From positions 619,762-636,301 of the forward strand of contig NZ_GG700732.1 in NCBI RefSeq assembly GCF_000160835.1: DNA of 16,540 nucleotides. The letters are read 5' to 3'. The notes under the pieces were generated by a model that saw only the letters and a program-made list of their open reading frames with translations, did not search any database and had not been told where the DNA came from. This DNA is from Limosilactobacillus antri DSM 16041 (GTDB lineage Bacteria > Bacillota > Bacilli > Lactobacillales > Lactobacillaceae). The position numbers were made by a program, and so were the translations under genes. This document shows positions 6,163 through 13,829 of the stretch, in pieces (the first letter of the stretch is position 1; every line of letters begins with the position of its first letter).

Positions 6163-7371
6163 TTAGTATTCCTCACTTAACTTTTTTATTCGCAGTTTGA
6201 AGTAGAACCGGGTCAAGATCCCGACTTCGATGGCGGCGAGGGCCAGGTTGATTAAGCAGCCCCGCCAATTGAAATTTAGACCAATGCTTGCCAAAACAAT
6301 CAAAGCCGCTTCCACCACGGTCACCCGGGTCAAAAGCCGCTGGAAGTCCCTGACCCGCTCCTTCGGTTGAACCGGATAGAGGTGGGTAAAGACGTTGGCG
6401 TCGTATTGGCGGTATAAAGGCAGCAGCTGGGTCGCAATCAGGTAGATAAACAGGATGACCAGTACGGTATTCAGCCACTGGACCGGTACCAAAAATACCA
6501 GCACCATCGCTAGCAGGGTCAGGCGGATGACGATCCCGCTGATGTCCGTGTTGCGGACAAAGCCCCGCGCGTACAAGTACGCCCAGGGGTGGTTGCCATT
6601 GGACAGCCAGCGGATCAGGCCGGCCGCCCAACGCCGCCGTTTGACGCTCCCCTGTACACTCGGTACGTCGGTAAAGAGGTTGAAGAAGCGGTAAACACTA
6701 TACATCCGGTTGCTTTCCATCCTTACTGCCGCCTGCCAGTCGATGGTCAGGTCACGGTAGACTAACCGCATGGCGACATCAAGGATTACCGCCACCGCCA
6801 ACCCGAATAGGGGGCTGACCAGCCAGGTCGTCGCAGCCGCCAGCAACGGGTTCAGCCAGTATTCGACCTGGGTCCGCCAGCGTTGTTTGGCCCAACGGAG
6901 ACTGATGGACTTGCGGGCGGTAAACAGCCAATCATCCTTGGTCACTAATGCCGTCAGAAAAACGGCAACGATGTCCAGCGATGACAGCCGCTCCGTCGTC
7001 AGGGCAAAGGGCAGCGCGGCGAAGGTCCCCGCAACCGTCATCAGCCCTGCCAAAAGCAGGCTATAAGCGTAAGCCCGGTTCAGGTAGCCATCCATCGCCT
7101 TTACCTGGGGCAGGAGGAAGACCGGATCCGGCCGCTTAATCAGGGTCGCCAGCCGGCCCAGCTGGGCGAGGAGGACAAACCAGATGATTAGCAGCCAGCG
7201 GGTCCACCACTGATTGGCACTGAGGGTCGGCAACCACTCTGAATACCCGTAGGCCAGCGCGCCAAAGAGGAAGAAGAGGGCGATGACAAAGTGGTCGTTG
7301 AACACCAGCCGCCAGTACTTGAGAAGCATCATAAAGTGGCGCTGGCGCCGTTTCGTAAATAATCTACTCAT
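6163..7371 (-). CDS. ecsB: EcsB-type ABC transporter membrane subunit
   Basis: This 402-aa polytopic membrane protein is close in length to Bacillus EcsB. Hydrophobic segments lie at about 28-44, 58-78, 103-122, 132-146, 174-200, 282-298, 300-318, 351-367 and 371-388, and the central cytoplasmic stretch contains [18 protein letters not shown] (230-247), whose F-TDVP is characteristic of EcsB. With EcsA it forms an ABC transporter of unknown substrate which, in Bacillus, affects secretion, competence and the RasP intramembrane protease. The ATG at 7371 overlaps the end of ecsA by eight bases; the in-frame ATG at 7380 and the longer frame to 7407 are possible but lie deeper in ecsA. A ribosome site AAGGGA lies inside ecsA. 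Confidence 0.9.
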   Translation of the reverse strand: MSRLFTKRRQRHFMMLLKYWRLVFNDHFVIALFFLFGALAYGYSEWLPTLSANQWWTRWLLIIWFVLLAQLGRLATLIKRPDPVFLLPQVKAMDGYLNRAYAYSLLLAGLMTVAGTFAALPFALTTERLSSLDIVAVFLTALVTKDDWLFTARKSISLRWAKQRWRTQVEYWLNPLLAAATTWLVSPLFGLAVAVILDVAMRLVYRDLTIDWQAAVRMESNRMYSVYRFFNLFTDVPSVQGSVKRRRWAAGLIRWLSNGNHPWAYLYARGFVRNTDISGIVIRLTLLAMVLVFLVPVQWLNTVLVILFIYLIATQLLPLYRQYDANVFTHLYPVQPKERVRDFQRLLTRVTVVEAALIVLASIGLNFNWRGCLINLALAAIEVGILTRFYFKLRIKKLSEEY

Positions 7372-8101
7372 CTTGATCATCCCTTGCCAAGCCGAGATAA
7401 ATTTCATCTAGCGACTCATCTGGTCGGTCAGCCTGCTGGCGGAGTTCCGCCAGGGTGCCGTGGGCCCGAACCTGCCCGTTAGCGAGGAGGACAAAGCGGT
7501 CACAGTAGCGTTGGGCAGTATCGAGGACGTGGGTGGACATCAACACGGCCACCCCCTCCTTTTTCTTTTGTTCAATCAGGTCCAGCAGGTCGTGCACCGC
7601 CAGGGGGTCCAAACCATAAAAGGGCTCGTCAACGATCAGTAGCTTAGCATTAGTCATGAAGGCACAGCAGATCATCACCTTCTGCTTCATTCCCTTAGAA
7701 AAGTTGGCCGGGAACCAGTCGAGCTTGTTGTCGAGCCGAAATAGCTTGAGCAGCTTGCGGGCCCGTTGCCAGGCTGCCTGGTGGTCAAGTCCGTAGGCGT
7801 TCATCGTCAGTTCTAGGTGCTCCCGCAACGTCAACTCATCGTAGAGAATCGGCGTTTCGGGAACGTAGGCAATCTGTTGCTTATACTCGGCCGGATTGTT
7901 AGCCAGGGTCAGCCCGTTGAGGGTAATCGTTCCGGAAAACGGCCGCAGCAAACCGATAATGTGGTTTAGGGTCGTAGACTTTCCGGCCCCGTTTAAGCCG
8001 ATCAAGCCGACCAGTTCGCCTGGTTTGACCGTTAAACTGACCTGCTTTAAGACGGGGATCTGTGAATATCCCCCCACCAGCTTCTTTACTTCAAGTGCCA
8101 T
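7364..8101 (-). CDS. ecsA: EcsA-type ABC transporter ATP-binding protein
   Basis: This 245-aa nucleotide-binding subunit energises the EcsAB transporter. The order of motifs is complete: Walker A GLNGAGKST (35-43), the Q-loop-region segment AYVPETPILYDELT (78-91), a signature of the form FSKGMKQK (134-141, in place of LSGGQ), Walker B LLIVDEP with catalytic glutamate (154-160), D-loop GLDPLA (163-168) and the H-loop STH (189-191). No membrane segment is present. The ATG has an AAGGGGG ribosome site seven bases upstream. It is the first gene of ecsA-ecsB-trmB and is divergent from hit, with about 113 bases between the starts. Confidence 0.95.
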   Translation of the reverse strand: MALEVKKLVGGYSQIPVLKQVSLTVKPGELVGLIGLNGAGKSTTLNHIIGLLRPFSGTITLNGLTLANNPAEYKQQIAYVPETPILYDELTLREHLELTMNAYGLDHQAAWQRARKLLKLFRLDNKLDWFPANFSKGMKQKVMICCAFMTNAKLLIVDEPFYGLDPLAVHDLLDLIEQKKKEGVAVLMSTHVLDTAQRYCDRFVLLANGQVRAHGTLAELRQQADRPDESLDEIYLGLARDDQDE

Positions 8102-8135
8102 CAGCGTTCCCCCTTACTCTTAATTTCAACCATTA

Positions 8136-8144
8136 ATTATACCA
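8136..8144 (-). promoter_or_regulatory. Extended -10 promoter of ecsA-ecsB-trmB
   Basis: On the minus strand the sequence TGGTATAAT gives a perfect TATAAT preceded by TGn, an extended -10 element, about 35 bases before the ecsA start. No convincing -35 is seen, which is acceptable for extended -10 promoters. Confidence 0.6.
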
Positions 8145-8173
8145 TATCCGGTGCAGGCCTCCCGCTTTTTCGG

Positions 8174-8179
8174 TATACT
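8174..8179 (+). promoter_or_regulatory. -10 element of the hit promoter
   Basis: TATACT at 8174-8179 lies 35 bases before the hit start codon and is followed by a clear AAAGGAG ribosome site at 8199-8205. The -35 region is unrecognisable. It is about 30 bases from the oppositely oriented ecsA -10, so the two promoters are closely packed. Confidence 0.45.
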
Positions 8180-8214
8180 AGGGGTAGACACAAAAGCTAA
8201 AGGAGTGCGATCAC

Positions 8215-8649
8215 ATGACTGACTGTATTTTTTGCAAGATCATCGCCGGAGAAATCCCGAGCTATACCGTATACGAAGACGACGTTGTCAAGGCCTTCCT
8301 CGACATTTCCCAGGGTACCCCGGGCCACACCCTGGTAGTGCCGAAGAAGCACGTCAAGGACCTTTTCGCCTACGATGAGGACCTGGCCGCCGCCGTCTTT
8401 TCCCGCCTACCTAAGATTGCCCGGGCAATCAAAAAATCCAACCCGGCAATTAAGGGGATGAACGTCATCAACAACAATGGCGAGTTGGCTTACCAATCAG
8501 TCTTCCACTCCCACATCCACCTGGTACCCCGTTACACCGACCAGGACGACTTCAAGATTATCTTTAAGGATAATTCTGCCAAGTATGACGAGGACAAGTA
8601 CAAAGAAATCCAAGAAGCAATCGTCAAGCAGATGGAAGATGAGCAGTAA
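8215..8649 (+). CDS. hit: HIT family nucleotide-binding protein (Hit/HinT-like)
   Basis: This 144-aa cytoplasmic protein of the histidine triad superfamily probably hydrolyses nucleoside phosphoramidates or adenylylated compounds, like HinT. The triad motif HSHIHLVP is at 98-105 (H98, H100, H102), with the upstream GHTLVVPKKHV (37-47) and FLDISQGTPGH (28-38) that shape the nucleotide pocket. C4 and C7 in MTDCIFCKI suggest a zinc site together with histidines, as in several bacterial HIT proteins. Length and start are typical, with AAAGGAG nine bases before the ATG. Its stop codon overlaps the start of the next gene. It is divergent from ecsA, an arrangement also known in Bacillus. Confidence 0.95.
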   Translation: MTDCIFCKIIAGEIPSYTVYEDDVVKAFLDISQGTPGHTLVVPKKHVKDLFAYDEDLAAAVFSRLPKIARAIKKSNPAIKGMNVINNNGELAYQSVFHSHIHLVPRYTDQDDFKIIFKDNSAKYDEDKYKEIQEAIVKQMEDEQ

Positions 8650-8876
8650 TGTTTGAGACAATCAAAGAAACGGTGACCGACGTCAAGCGGCTCGTCCATT
8701 CCTGCCGGGAGTTGGGCGTTAATGTCAAGCAACTCCAGGAAAGCCTGCCCGCCGTCAGCAAATTCCAAACGGAAGTGCAGGCGGACATCGCCAAGTGGCA
8801 GTTTAAGGACCAGCCGCGCCTGGATAAAATCCGGGAAATAACCGACCGGTTGAGTAAAAAAGAAAAACATAATTAA
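8649..8876 (+). CDS. Small helical protein translationally coupled to hit
   Basis: I do not recognise a named family. The 75-aa product is predicted mostly helical and highly charged, with coiled-coil-like spacing of hydrophobic residues (FETIKETVTDVKRLVHSC at 2-19, LGVNVKQLQESLPAV at 22-36) and a lysine-rich end (SKKEKHN). It has no signal peptide or membrane segment, and its only cysteine is C19. The start codon overlaps the hit stop codon in a TAATG arrangement, and a terminator follows immediately, so it is certainly co-transcribed with hit and probably translated by re-initiation. That coupling argues for a real gene and a possible physical partnership with the HIT protein, but no function can be assigned. 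Confidence 0.82.
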   Translation: MFETIKETVTDVKRLVHSCRELGVNVKQLQESLPAVSKFQTEVQADIAKWQFKDQPRLDKIREITDRLSKKEKHN

Positions 8877-8877
8877 T

Positions 8878-8915
8878 AAAAAGCATCGAGCAATTTCACC
8901 TGCTCGATGCTTTTT
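8878..8915. terminator. Bidirectional terminator between the hit operon and prsA
   Basis: A perfect 15-bp stem (AAAAAGCATCGAGCA at 8878-8892 with its complement at 8901-8915) and an 8-base loop, with five T residues ending the stem on either strand. It begins right after the 75-aa gene on plus and lies six bases past the prsA stop codon on minus, so it serves both. Confidence 0.9.
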
Positions 8916-8921
8916 ACTTTG

Positions 8922-9878
8922 CTAGTTATTCCCGTTGCTGGAAGAGTTGCTGCTGTTGGAATTGCCCAGGGTCCCGCTGCTACTCGTGGCACCGTTGGAA
9001 TTCAGGTAATCATCCAAGATGTTCTTCTCGTCCTGTTCCTTGATGGAAACGTTCCCCTTCTTAAGGACGTTAGAAACAACCTTGTGGAGGAAGGTCCGGT
9101 TGTTCATGTTTTCCTGAACGATCTGGGTCCGCAGGTCAGCAATGTGCTGGCTCTTCTTTCCCTTGGCCGGATGTTCAATCATGTAGATCACCTGGTAACC
9201 GTCGTCGGTCTTGACCGGGGTCGTGGTGTACTCGCCGGTCTTGAGCTTAAAGGCCGCTTCCTTGTACGCCGAGTCCAGTGAATTATCGGTATTGTCAAAG
9301 GCTGGAACCCGTCCGCCATTGTTCTTGTTAGAGCTATCGGTCGACTTGGATTTTGCCAGCTTCTTGAAGGTCTTGTACTTATCACTCGAACTGTTCAACT
9401 GGTCGATGATGTCTTGGGCGTCGTTCTTGCTGCCGACCAGGATTTCGGCCGTCTGCACCTTCGGCTGGTACTTCTTCCACTGGGCGTTAATCCGCTTGTT
9501 GGTAATGTGGGAGTAATCACGCACCGCAGCTTCCAGCAAGAGGTTGGACCGCAGCTGCTGCTTGAACGACTTCTCGGTCATCCCATTTTGCTGTAAGAAA
9601 GAACTAAATTGGGAGCCGTACTGGGACTTGTAGCTGTTGTACTGGGCGTTAACCTGCTTGTCGGACACCTGCTTGCCGTATTCCTTTTCCAGGACCTTGT
9701 CCAGGATCATCTGCTGCAAAACCTGCTTACCGTTGCTGGTGGCCTTCATGCTGGAATAGTATTCGCTTTGGGTAATCTTGCCCCCGCTGGTCGTAGCGAC
9801 CGCCTTGTTTCCACAGGCCGCCAACGGCAGCATCAAGGCTGCTCCAGCGATTACCGCAATTAACTTCTTTGACTTCAA
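8922..9878 (-). CDS. prsA: PrsA-like foldase lipoprotein
   Basis: This 318-aa protein has a lipoprotein signal peptide: KSKK, a hydrophobic stretch, and the lipobox LAAC (19-22), so C22 should be lipidated and the protein held on the outer face of the membrane, where PrsA helps exported proteins fold. An N-terminal SurA-like helical region (about 35-140) is followed by a parvulin-like domain (about 141-236) and a Ser/Asn-rich tail (about 295-318). In the parvulin domain the usual histidine of SHILV is replaced (AEILV, E145) and that of GYHII is replaced (GYQVI, Q229), so isomerase activity is doubtful. Translation appears to start at TTG (9878), with AAGGGATG just upstream; no ATG or GTG lies in frame. 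Confidence 0.93.
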   Translation of the reverse strand: MKSKKLIAVIAGAALMLPLAACGNKAVATTSGGKITQSEYYSSMKATSNGKQVLQQMILDKVLEKEYGKQVSDKQVNAQYNSYKSQYGSQFSSFLQQNGMTEKSFKQQLRSNLLLEAAVRDYSHITNKRINAQWKKYQPKVQTAEILVGSKNDAQDIIDQLNSSSDKYKTFKKLAKSKSTDSSNKNNGGRVPAFDNTDNSLDSAYKEAAFKLKTGEYTTTPVKTDDGYQVIYMIEHPAKGKKSQHIADLRTQIVQENMNNRTFLHKVVSNVLKKGNVSIKEQDEKNILDDYLNSNGATSSSGTLGNSNSSNSSSNGNN

Positions 9879-9913
9879 AAAAACACATCCCTTGTCATAA
9901 ATTAACTTTCACC

Positions 9914-9930
9914 CTGACGGGAACCGTCAG
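9914..9930 (-). promoter_or_regulatory. Hairpin in the prsA leader
   Basis: CTGACGG (9914-9920) and CCGTCAG (9924-9930) form a perfect 7-bp stem with a 3-base loop, about 36 bases upstream of the prsA start in the transcribed leader. GGAAC at 9920-9924 could instead pair with GTTCC at 9943-9947, so two exclusive folds are possible. No T run follows. A role in mRNA stability or regulation is inference. Confidence 0.5.
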
Positions 9931-9965
9931 CCGATGGTTTTTGTTCCACCGTTTTGTACCTACCC

Positions 9966-9974
9966 AATATACCA
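9966..9974 (-). promoter_or_regulatory. Extended -10 promoter of prsA
   Basis: On the minus strand TGGTATATT offers TATATT with an upstream TGn, about 90 bases before the start codon. No clear -35 is present. It implies a leader of roughly 80 bases carrying the hairpin at 9914-9930. Confidence 0.45.
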
Positions 9975-10028
9975 CAATTAACGCTCCTGCCGGGGTTTTC
10001 AAGAAAAAGTTTAAGTGATTTTCACAAT

Positions 10029-12497
10029 TTATTCACGATCTAGCCGTTCAAGGTCAAGCACGTCCGCTTGCTGCCGGGCCCGGTCATCGGCGGTAAAGTA
10101 AATGACCTGGTTATGCTGGGCCAACTGGCTAAGAAGGTCAAGCACCCGCCCCCTGCGTAGATAGTCAAAGTTGACAAAGCCATCGTCAATGATGATTGGC
10201 AGAGAAAGCTGGTCGCTCATCACCCTGATAAAGCCAAAGCGGAGTGCGAGGTAGAGCTGCTCGGCGGTCCCCGTTGACAGTTCCGCCGCTGCAAACCGCT
10301 CCTGTGTGGCAGTCAGCACCGCAACCCCGTCAGAGTCGAGCAGGATTTTCGTATAATGCTGGTCCGTCAGGGTCGCGAAGAAGCCCTCCGCGGCCTTAAT
10401 AATCGCCGGGTAACGGTCAGCAGACGCTAGAATCAATGCCTGGTTAATCCACTGGGCCGTCAACTGGTAAGTCGTCCACTGACGCGCTTCCTGCCAGATC
10501 TGGGCCGCCAGGTTCGCCGCCCGTTGTTCCAGCTCCGGAAGGGTGCCGTCAGCCGCCAGGTTGCTAATCTTTACTTGGGCAGCTTGCTGGCGCTGGCGGG
10601 CCGCTTCTAACGCTGCCCGTTCATGCGCCAGCTGACTTTGAGCCTGCTGAGCCGCTCGCTGGAGGTCCGCCACGTCCGCATACTGCTGCAAGGCCTGCCG
10701 CTCCCCCGTAGTTAGCTGCTCGGCATACGCTGCCGTAGCCGCCTGCTGGTGGCGGCTGTGGGCCCGCAGCTGCAAGAACCGGCTAAATTCGGCGTCATCG
10801 GCAACCCCCGCCGACTGGTAAATCGCCCCTTTTTCGGCCTGGACCTCCCTTAACCGGGCTTTAAGGGTCGTCAAATCTCGCTGAGCTGTCTGAAGCCGCT
10901 GCTGGAGGTCTTGCCATGACTGCCACTGCGCGTTCAGCTGATTTTCCCAGCCTAACAGCTGGCGGGCCAGTTCATCCGGCCGCTCGCCACTAACCTTACC
11001 GGCCAAGCGCCGTCTAATCGCCGCCAAACGGTCCCGGTCCCTTCCCGAATCCGCTGATGAGTTAGCCAGCTGGGCATTTAATTCCGCGTAACGCCGCAGG
11101 TCCGCTTGCATCACCAGCCACTGTTCCGGCGGAAACTTGCTCAAGCCGTGCTGACGGCCAAAGGCGGCTAGGGCCGCGGTCCGCCGCGCCAACTGCCGCT
11201 TTTCCTGCTGGTAGCCATAGTAACCCCAACCGCCGGCTGCAATCACTAATAACAGGCCCAGATTTCGTAAAAGGCCGTGTTGGCCAGCCAGACCGAACAA
11301 GCACAGTAAGCCGCCCAGGCCGAGCAGCCCTAAAATCAGCCCCTGGTTAACGGCGGGCGCCCCGGACCTCGTTAACTGTTCCAGCTTAGCCAATTCGCGC
11401 TCGGTCAGCGGCCGGGGCGGCTCCTGACCATAGCGTTCCTGCAACCGGCTTCGTTCCTGGACCCGCCGTTCCACCAGTCCACCCTGTTGCCGGTGCTGGT
11501 CAGCCCGTGCTGCTAGTTGGAGCAGTTGGGCCCGCAAGTCTTGGTATTCTGCCAGGCGGGCATGGTCGGCCCGCAACCGAGCCTGGTCAAACTGGGCCAA
11601 GCGCCCGTTGAGCTGCGCCAGTTGCTCCTCGTGCTGTTTTACCTGCCGTCTAAGCTCCTCTTCCTGGACGCCGAGCCGGTTGGCCGCCGCTACCTGTTCG
11701 TCGCTGATTGGCTGAACCGCAGCAGTTTGCCGGCCTCGCTTCCACTGCTCGAAAACCGGCCAGAGGCGGACCAGACGTTCCAGGCCAGCCGCTTTTTCCT
11801 GTTCCCGTTTCAAGTTCGCCTGGCCGCTGTCAACCTGTTCTTGAGCGGTCCGCTGGTCGGCCCGCAGACGCTGGTAGTCAGCATACTTTGCCCGGGCCGC
11901 CTGAATTCTCTGCTGGAGTTCTTGATATTCACTGAGGTGCTGGTTGAGGACCGGCTTCCGGCCCCGGGGTTTGAACACTTGGTCGCCCGCCTTAATCAGG
12001 TCGGCGACCAAGCGCCGCCACTTGCCGCTATCAACCGCCCCGACCTGTTGCAAGTACCGTTGAATATCCGCACGGCTAAGCTCATCGACCGCCGCCAGGT
12101 CGGCCTGCCGGATCCCAAAGACGGCCTGGTAAAGGTCTTGGTCGACGTTTCCCAACAGGGCAGTTAATTTTTCCGGACCAAATTCCCGGCCCTGCTGGTC
12201 AGTAACGGTTACCTTACCGCCAGCTTGTCCCGTCGTCCGGCTAATCCGGTACTGCTGACCGCCGGCTTCCACCAGCAGGCTACCGCCATACGCCGCGGTA
12301 GTGCGCGGCCGGTACTGCTGGAAACGGTTCTTCCCCTTTGCGTTGGCAAAGCCGAATAAAATGCTGCGGATAAAGACGGCCAGGGTGGTCTTCCCCGCCT
12401 CGTTTCTTCCATAAATCACCTGCGGATTCGCCGGCAGGGAAAAATCCTGGTCAACCCACTTGCCAAAGCCATCAATGTGGACACTCTTAATTCTCAT
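10029..12497 (-). CDS. yhaN: YhaN-like Rad50/SbcC-type ATPase with central membrane hairpin
   Basis: This 822-aa protein is an SMC/Rad50-like ATPase and the probable partner of the YhaO nuclease in DNA end processing. The N-terminal half of the ATPase has Walker A GRNEAGKTT (30-38). The C-terminal half has the ABC-type signature LSTGTAEQL (740-748), Walker B LPIIIDDGF (766-774) and a switch region YFTAD (800-804). Between lie Q/A/R/L-rich coiled coils (about 185-380 and 430-670). Their apex is not a zinc hook but two hydrophobic segments (about 386-404 and 410-428) joined by a short turn, so the molecule may be tied to the membrane. The ATG at 12497 overlaps the yhaO stop by 11 bases. A downstream terminator is weak at best. 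Confidence 0.92.
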   Translation of the reverse strand: MRIKSVHIDGFGKWVDQDFSLPANPQVIYGRNEAGKTTLAVFIRSILFGFANAKGKNRFQQYRPRTTAAYGGSLLVEAGGQQYRISRTTGQAGGKVTVTDQQGREFGPEKLTALLGNVDQDLYQAVFGIRQADLAAVDELSRADIQRYLQQVGAVDSGKWRRLVADLIKAGDQVFKPRGRKPVLNQHLSEYQELQQRIQAARAKYADYQRLRADQRTAQEQVDSGQANLKREQEKAAGLERLVRLWPVFEQWKRGRQTAAVQPISDEQVAAANRLGVQEEELRRQVKQHEEQLAQLNGRLAQFDQARLRADHARLAEYQDLRAQLLQLAARADQHRQQGGLVERRVQERSRLQERYGQEPPRPLTERELAKLEQLTRSGAPAVNQGLILGLLGLGGLLCLFGLAGQHGLLRNLGLLLVIAAGGWGYYGYQQEKRQLARRTAALAAFGRQHGLSKFPPEQWLVMQADLRRYAELNAQLANSSADSGRDRDRLAAIRRRLAGKVSGERPDELARQLLGWENQLNAQWQSWQDLQQRLQTAQRDLTTLKARLREVQAEKGAIYQSAGVADDAEFSRFLQLRAHSRHQQAATAAYAEQLTTGERQALQQYADVADLQRAAQQAQSQLAHERAALEAARQRQQAAQVKISNLAADGTLPELEQRAANLAAQIWQEARQWTTYQLTAQWINQALILASADRYPAIIKAAEGFFATLTDQHYTKILLDSDGVAVLTATQERFAAAELSTGTAEQLYLALRFGFIRVMSDQLSLPIIIDDGFVNFDYLRRGRVLDLLSQLAQHNQVIYFTADDRARQQADVLDLERLDRE

Positions 12498-13695
12498 CCT
12501 GATGATTCTCCCGTTCGTTAATTAAGTCCACCGCCCGCTGTTTAAATTCCGTTAAGTCCTGATGGTCAATGAACTGGTCGTAGAGGGGCTGGTGCTTAAC
12601 TAGCGGCTTGATCACGGCCGCCAAGTTCTCCGGCGTGAACACCGCCGCTTGGGCCCGGTCCCAGTATTGCTGGTCGAGGGCCGGTAAATTTGTTGGTTGG
12701 GCGCACGCCGCCAAGGTCAGCTGGTAGGGCCACCAGTCGATTGACTCTCGCATCCCCAAGCGTGCTTGCAGGTGACTGAGCAGGCCGTCATTTTCCACCA
12801 GCAGGCGCCACCGCGGTTGGCTAGTGCTGATCCGTACCGCACAGAGCTGGAGCTGGCCGGCCGCGTCTGCGGTTGCTGCCTGGGCGATTGCCCGGTCAAC
12901 GGCCGGTTGATTTTGGCAATCGTCGAGGTTAACGTTCACGGTCCGCCAGCCAATGCCAGCGACCGGTTTGAATTCTGGAACCAGCCGGGACCCCTGGCTG
13001 TGAACTAGGTAGTAGCCGTGGCTGCCGGCTTCGTTCTTATGCCGGCCCTGGGGAATACCGCTGTAAACAATTGGCGGAGCCGCCGCCAGCTGCTGGTGCT
13101 TGTGGATGTGCCCCAGCGCCCAGTAGTCGTAGTGCTTGCTCTCCAGCTCAGCCACCGTAAACGGAGCGTAATGGTTATCAGCCCCCGCCTGGTAGGGTGC
13201 CCCGTGCAGCAAACCGATTTGCCAGTCTACCGGCCCCTTTATCGGATACTGCTTCGCAACATCCTGCTCAATCCACCGCTGGCCATAGCTAAAGCCAGTC
13301 ACGGCAACCCGGCTGCCGTCAGTCAGCTTAAAGTCCACCGTCGCAACCTGGTTGCCAAAGACGTGGGTATTTGCCGGCAAGGACTGGTTCGTCGCGGTTA
13401 CCGGCTGAAAGTCGTGGTTGCCATAGCACAAAAAGACGGGGATCTGACGGTCGGCGAGCCGGCCCAGCTGTTCGTTAAAGAAGTTAACGGCCGCAATGCT
13501 TTTCCGTTCACCGTCATAAATGTCCCCCGTGATCACAACAAAGTCGACCCGCTCGTCAATTGCGGCATCAACAATTTTTTGAAACGCAACAAAGGTGGAG
13601 TCATAAACTCGCTGCCAAAGCTGACCAGGCACCTTAGTCAACCCCTGAAAGGGACTGGCCAGGTGCAAATCTGCCGTATGAATAAACTTCACCAT
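12487..13695 (-). CDS. yhaO: YhaO-like Mre11/SbcD-type metallophosphoesterase (DNA exonuclease)
   Basis: This protein of about 402 aa has a calcineurin-like phosphoesterase domain with all metal-binding motifs: FIHTADLHL (4-12, D9 and H11), VVITGDIYD (53-61, D58), CYGNHDF (90-96, N93-H94), GLLHG (161-165) and LGHIHKH (194-200). It is the nuclease half of an SbcCD-like pair with YhaN. The C-terminal half (about 240-402) is less conserved and probably contacts the ATPase. The start is uncertain: ATG at 13695 is chosen, but GTG at 13701 (six bases earlier) and GTG at 13692 are alternatives, as the GGGGTGG before the ATG is closer than ideal. It overlaps yhaN by 11 bases and follows yheA after 134 bases. 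Confidence 0.92.
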   Translation of the reverse strand: MVKFIHTADLHLASPFQGLTKVPGQLWQRVYDSTFVAFQKIVDAAIDERVDFVVITGDIYDGERKSIAAVNFFNEQLGRLADRQIPVFLCYGNHDFQPVTATNQSLPANTHVFGNQVATVDFKLTDGSRVAVTGFSYGQRWIEQDVAKQYPIKGPVDWQIGLLHGAPYQAGADNHYAPFTVAELESKHYDYWALGHIHKHQQLAAAPPIVYSGIPQGRHKNEAGSHGYYLVHSQGSRLVPEFKPVAGIGWRTVNVNLDDCQNQPAVDRAIAQAATADAAGQLQLCAVRISTSQPRWRLLVENDGLLSHLQARLGMRESIDWWPYQLTLAACAQPTNLPALDQQYWDRAQAAVFTPENLAAVIKPLVKHQPLYDQFIDHQDLTEFKQRAVDLINERENHQDEN

Positions 13696-13829
13696 TTCCA
13701 CCCCACTCGCTTACCAAAGTTTGAGCAACAACGCAAAAGCCCCCATCGTTCTAGTAAAGCCGAACGCTGGAGGCCAAGTAGTACCCGCGGCCGAGAACCA
13801 TTCTCAAGTCCGCTGGCTAGCAAGTCCTG
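13696..13829 (-). other. yheA-yhaO gap with hairpins
   Basis: This 134-base gap inside an otherwise compact operon holds two stem-loops when read on the minus strand: CTAGCA-loop-TGCTAG at 13817-13833, overlapping the yheA stop codon, and GAGAA-TGG-TTCTC further on. Neither is followed by a T run, so neither looks like a terminator, and no promoter with good hexamers is evident. Two very short ATG frames (16 and 11 codons) occur but lack ribosome sites. Confidence 0.4.

Noticed and set aside
9995..10028. GTGA-AAA-TCAC hairpin plus TTTTT after yhaN as a terminator
   Set aside because: The stem is only four to five A/T-rich pairs and the T run is several bases away; too weak to call.
11517..12167. 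Plus-strand open frame opposite yhaN (216 codons)
   Set aside because: Antisense shadow of the coiled-coil region; no start signal or family features.
13702..13780. Two tiny minus-strand peptides (16 and 11 codons) in the yheA-yhaO gap, the second hydrophobic
   Set aside because: No ribosome site upstream of either ATG, and such short frames are expected by chance.
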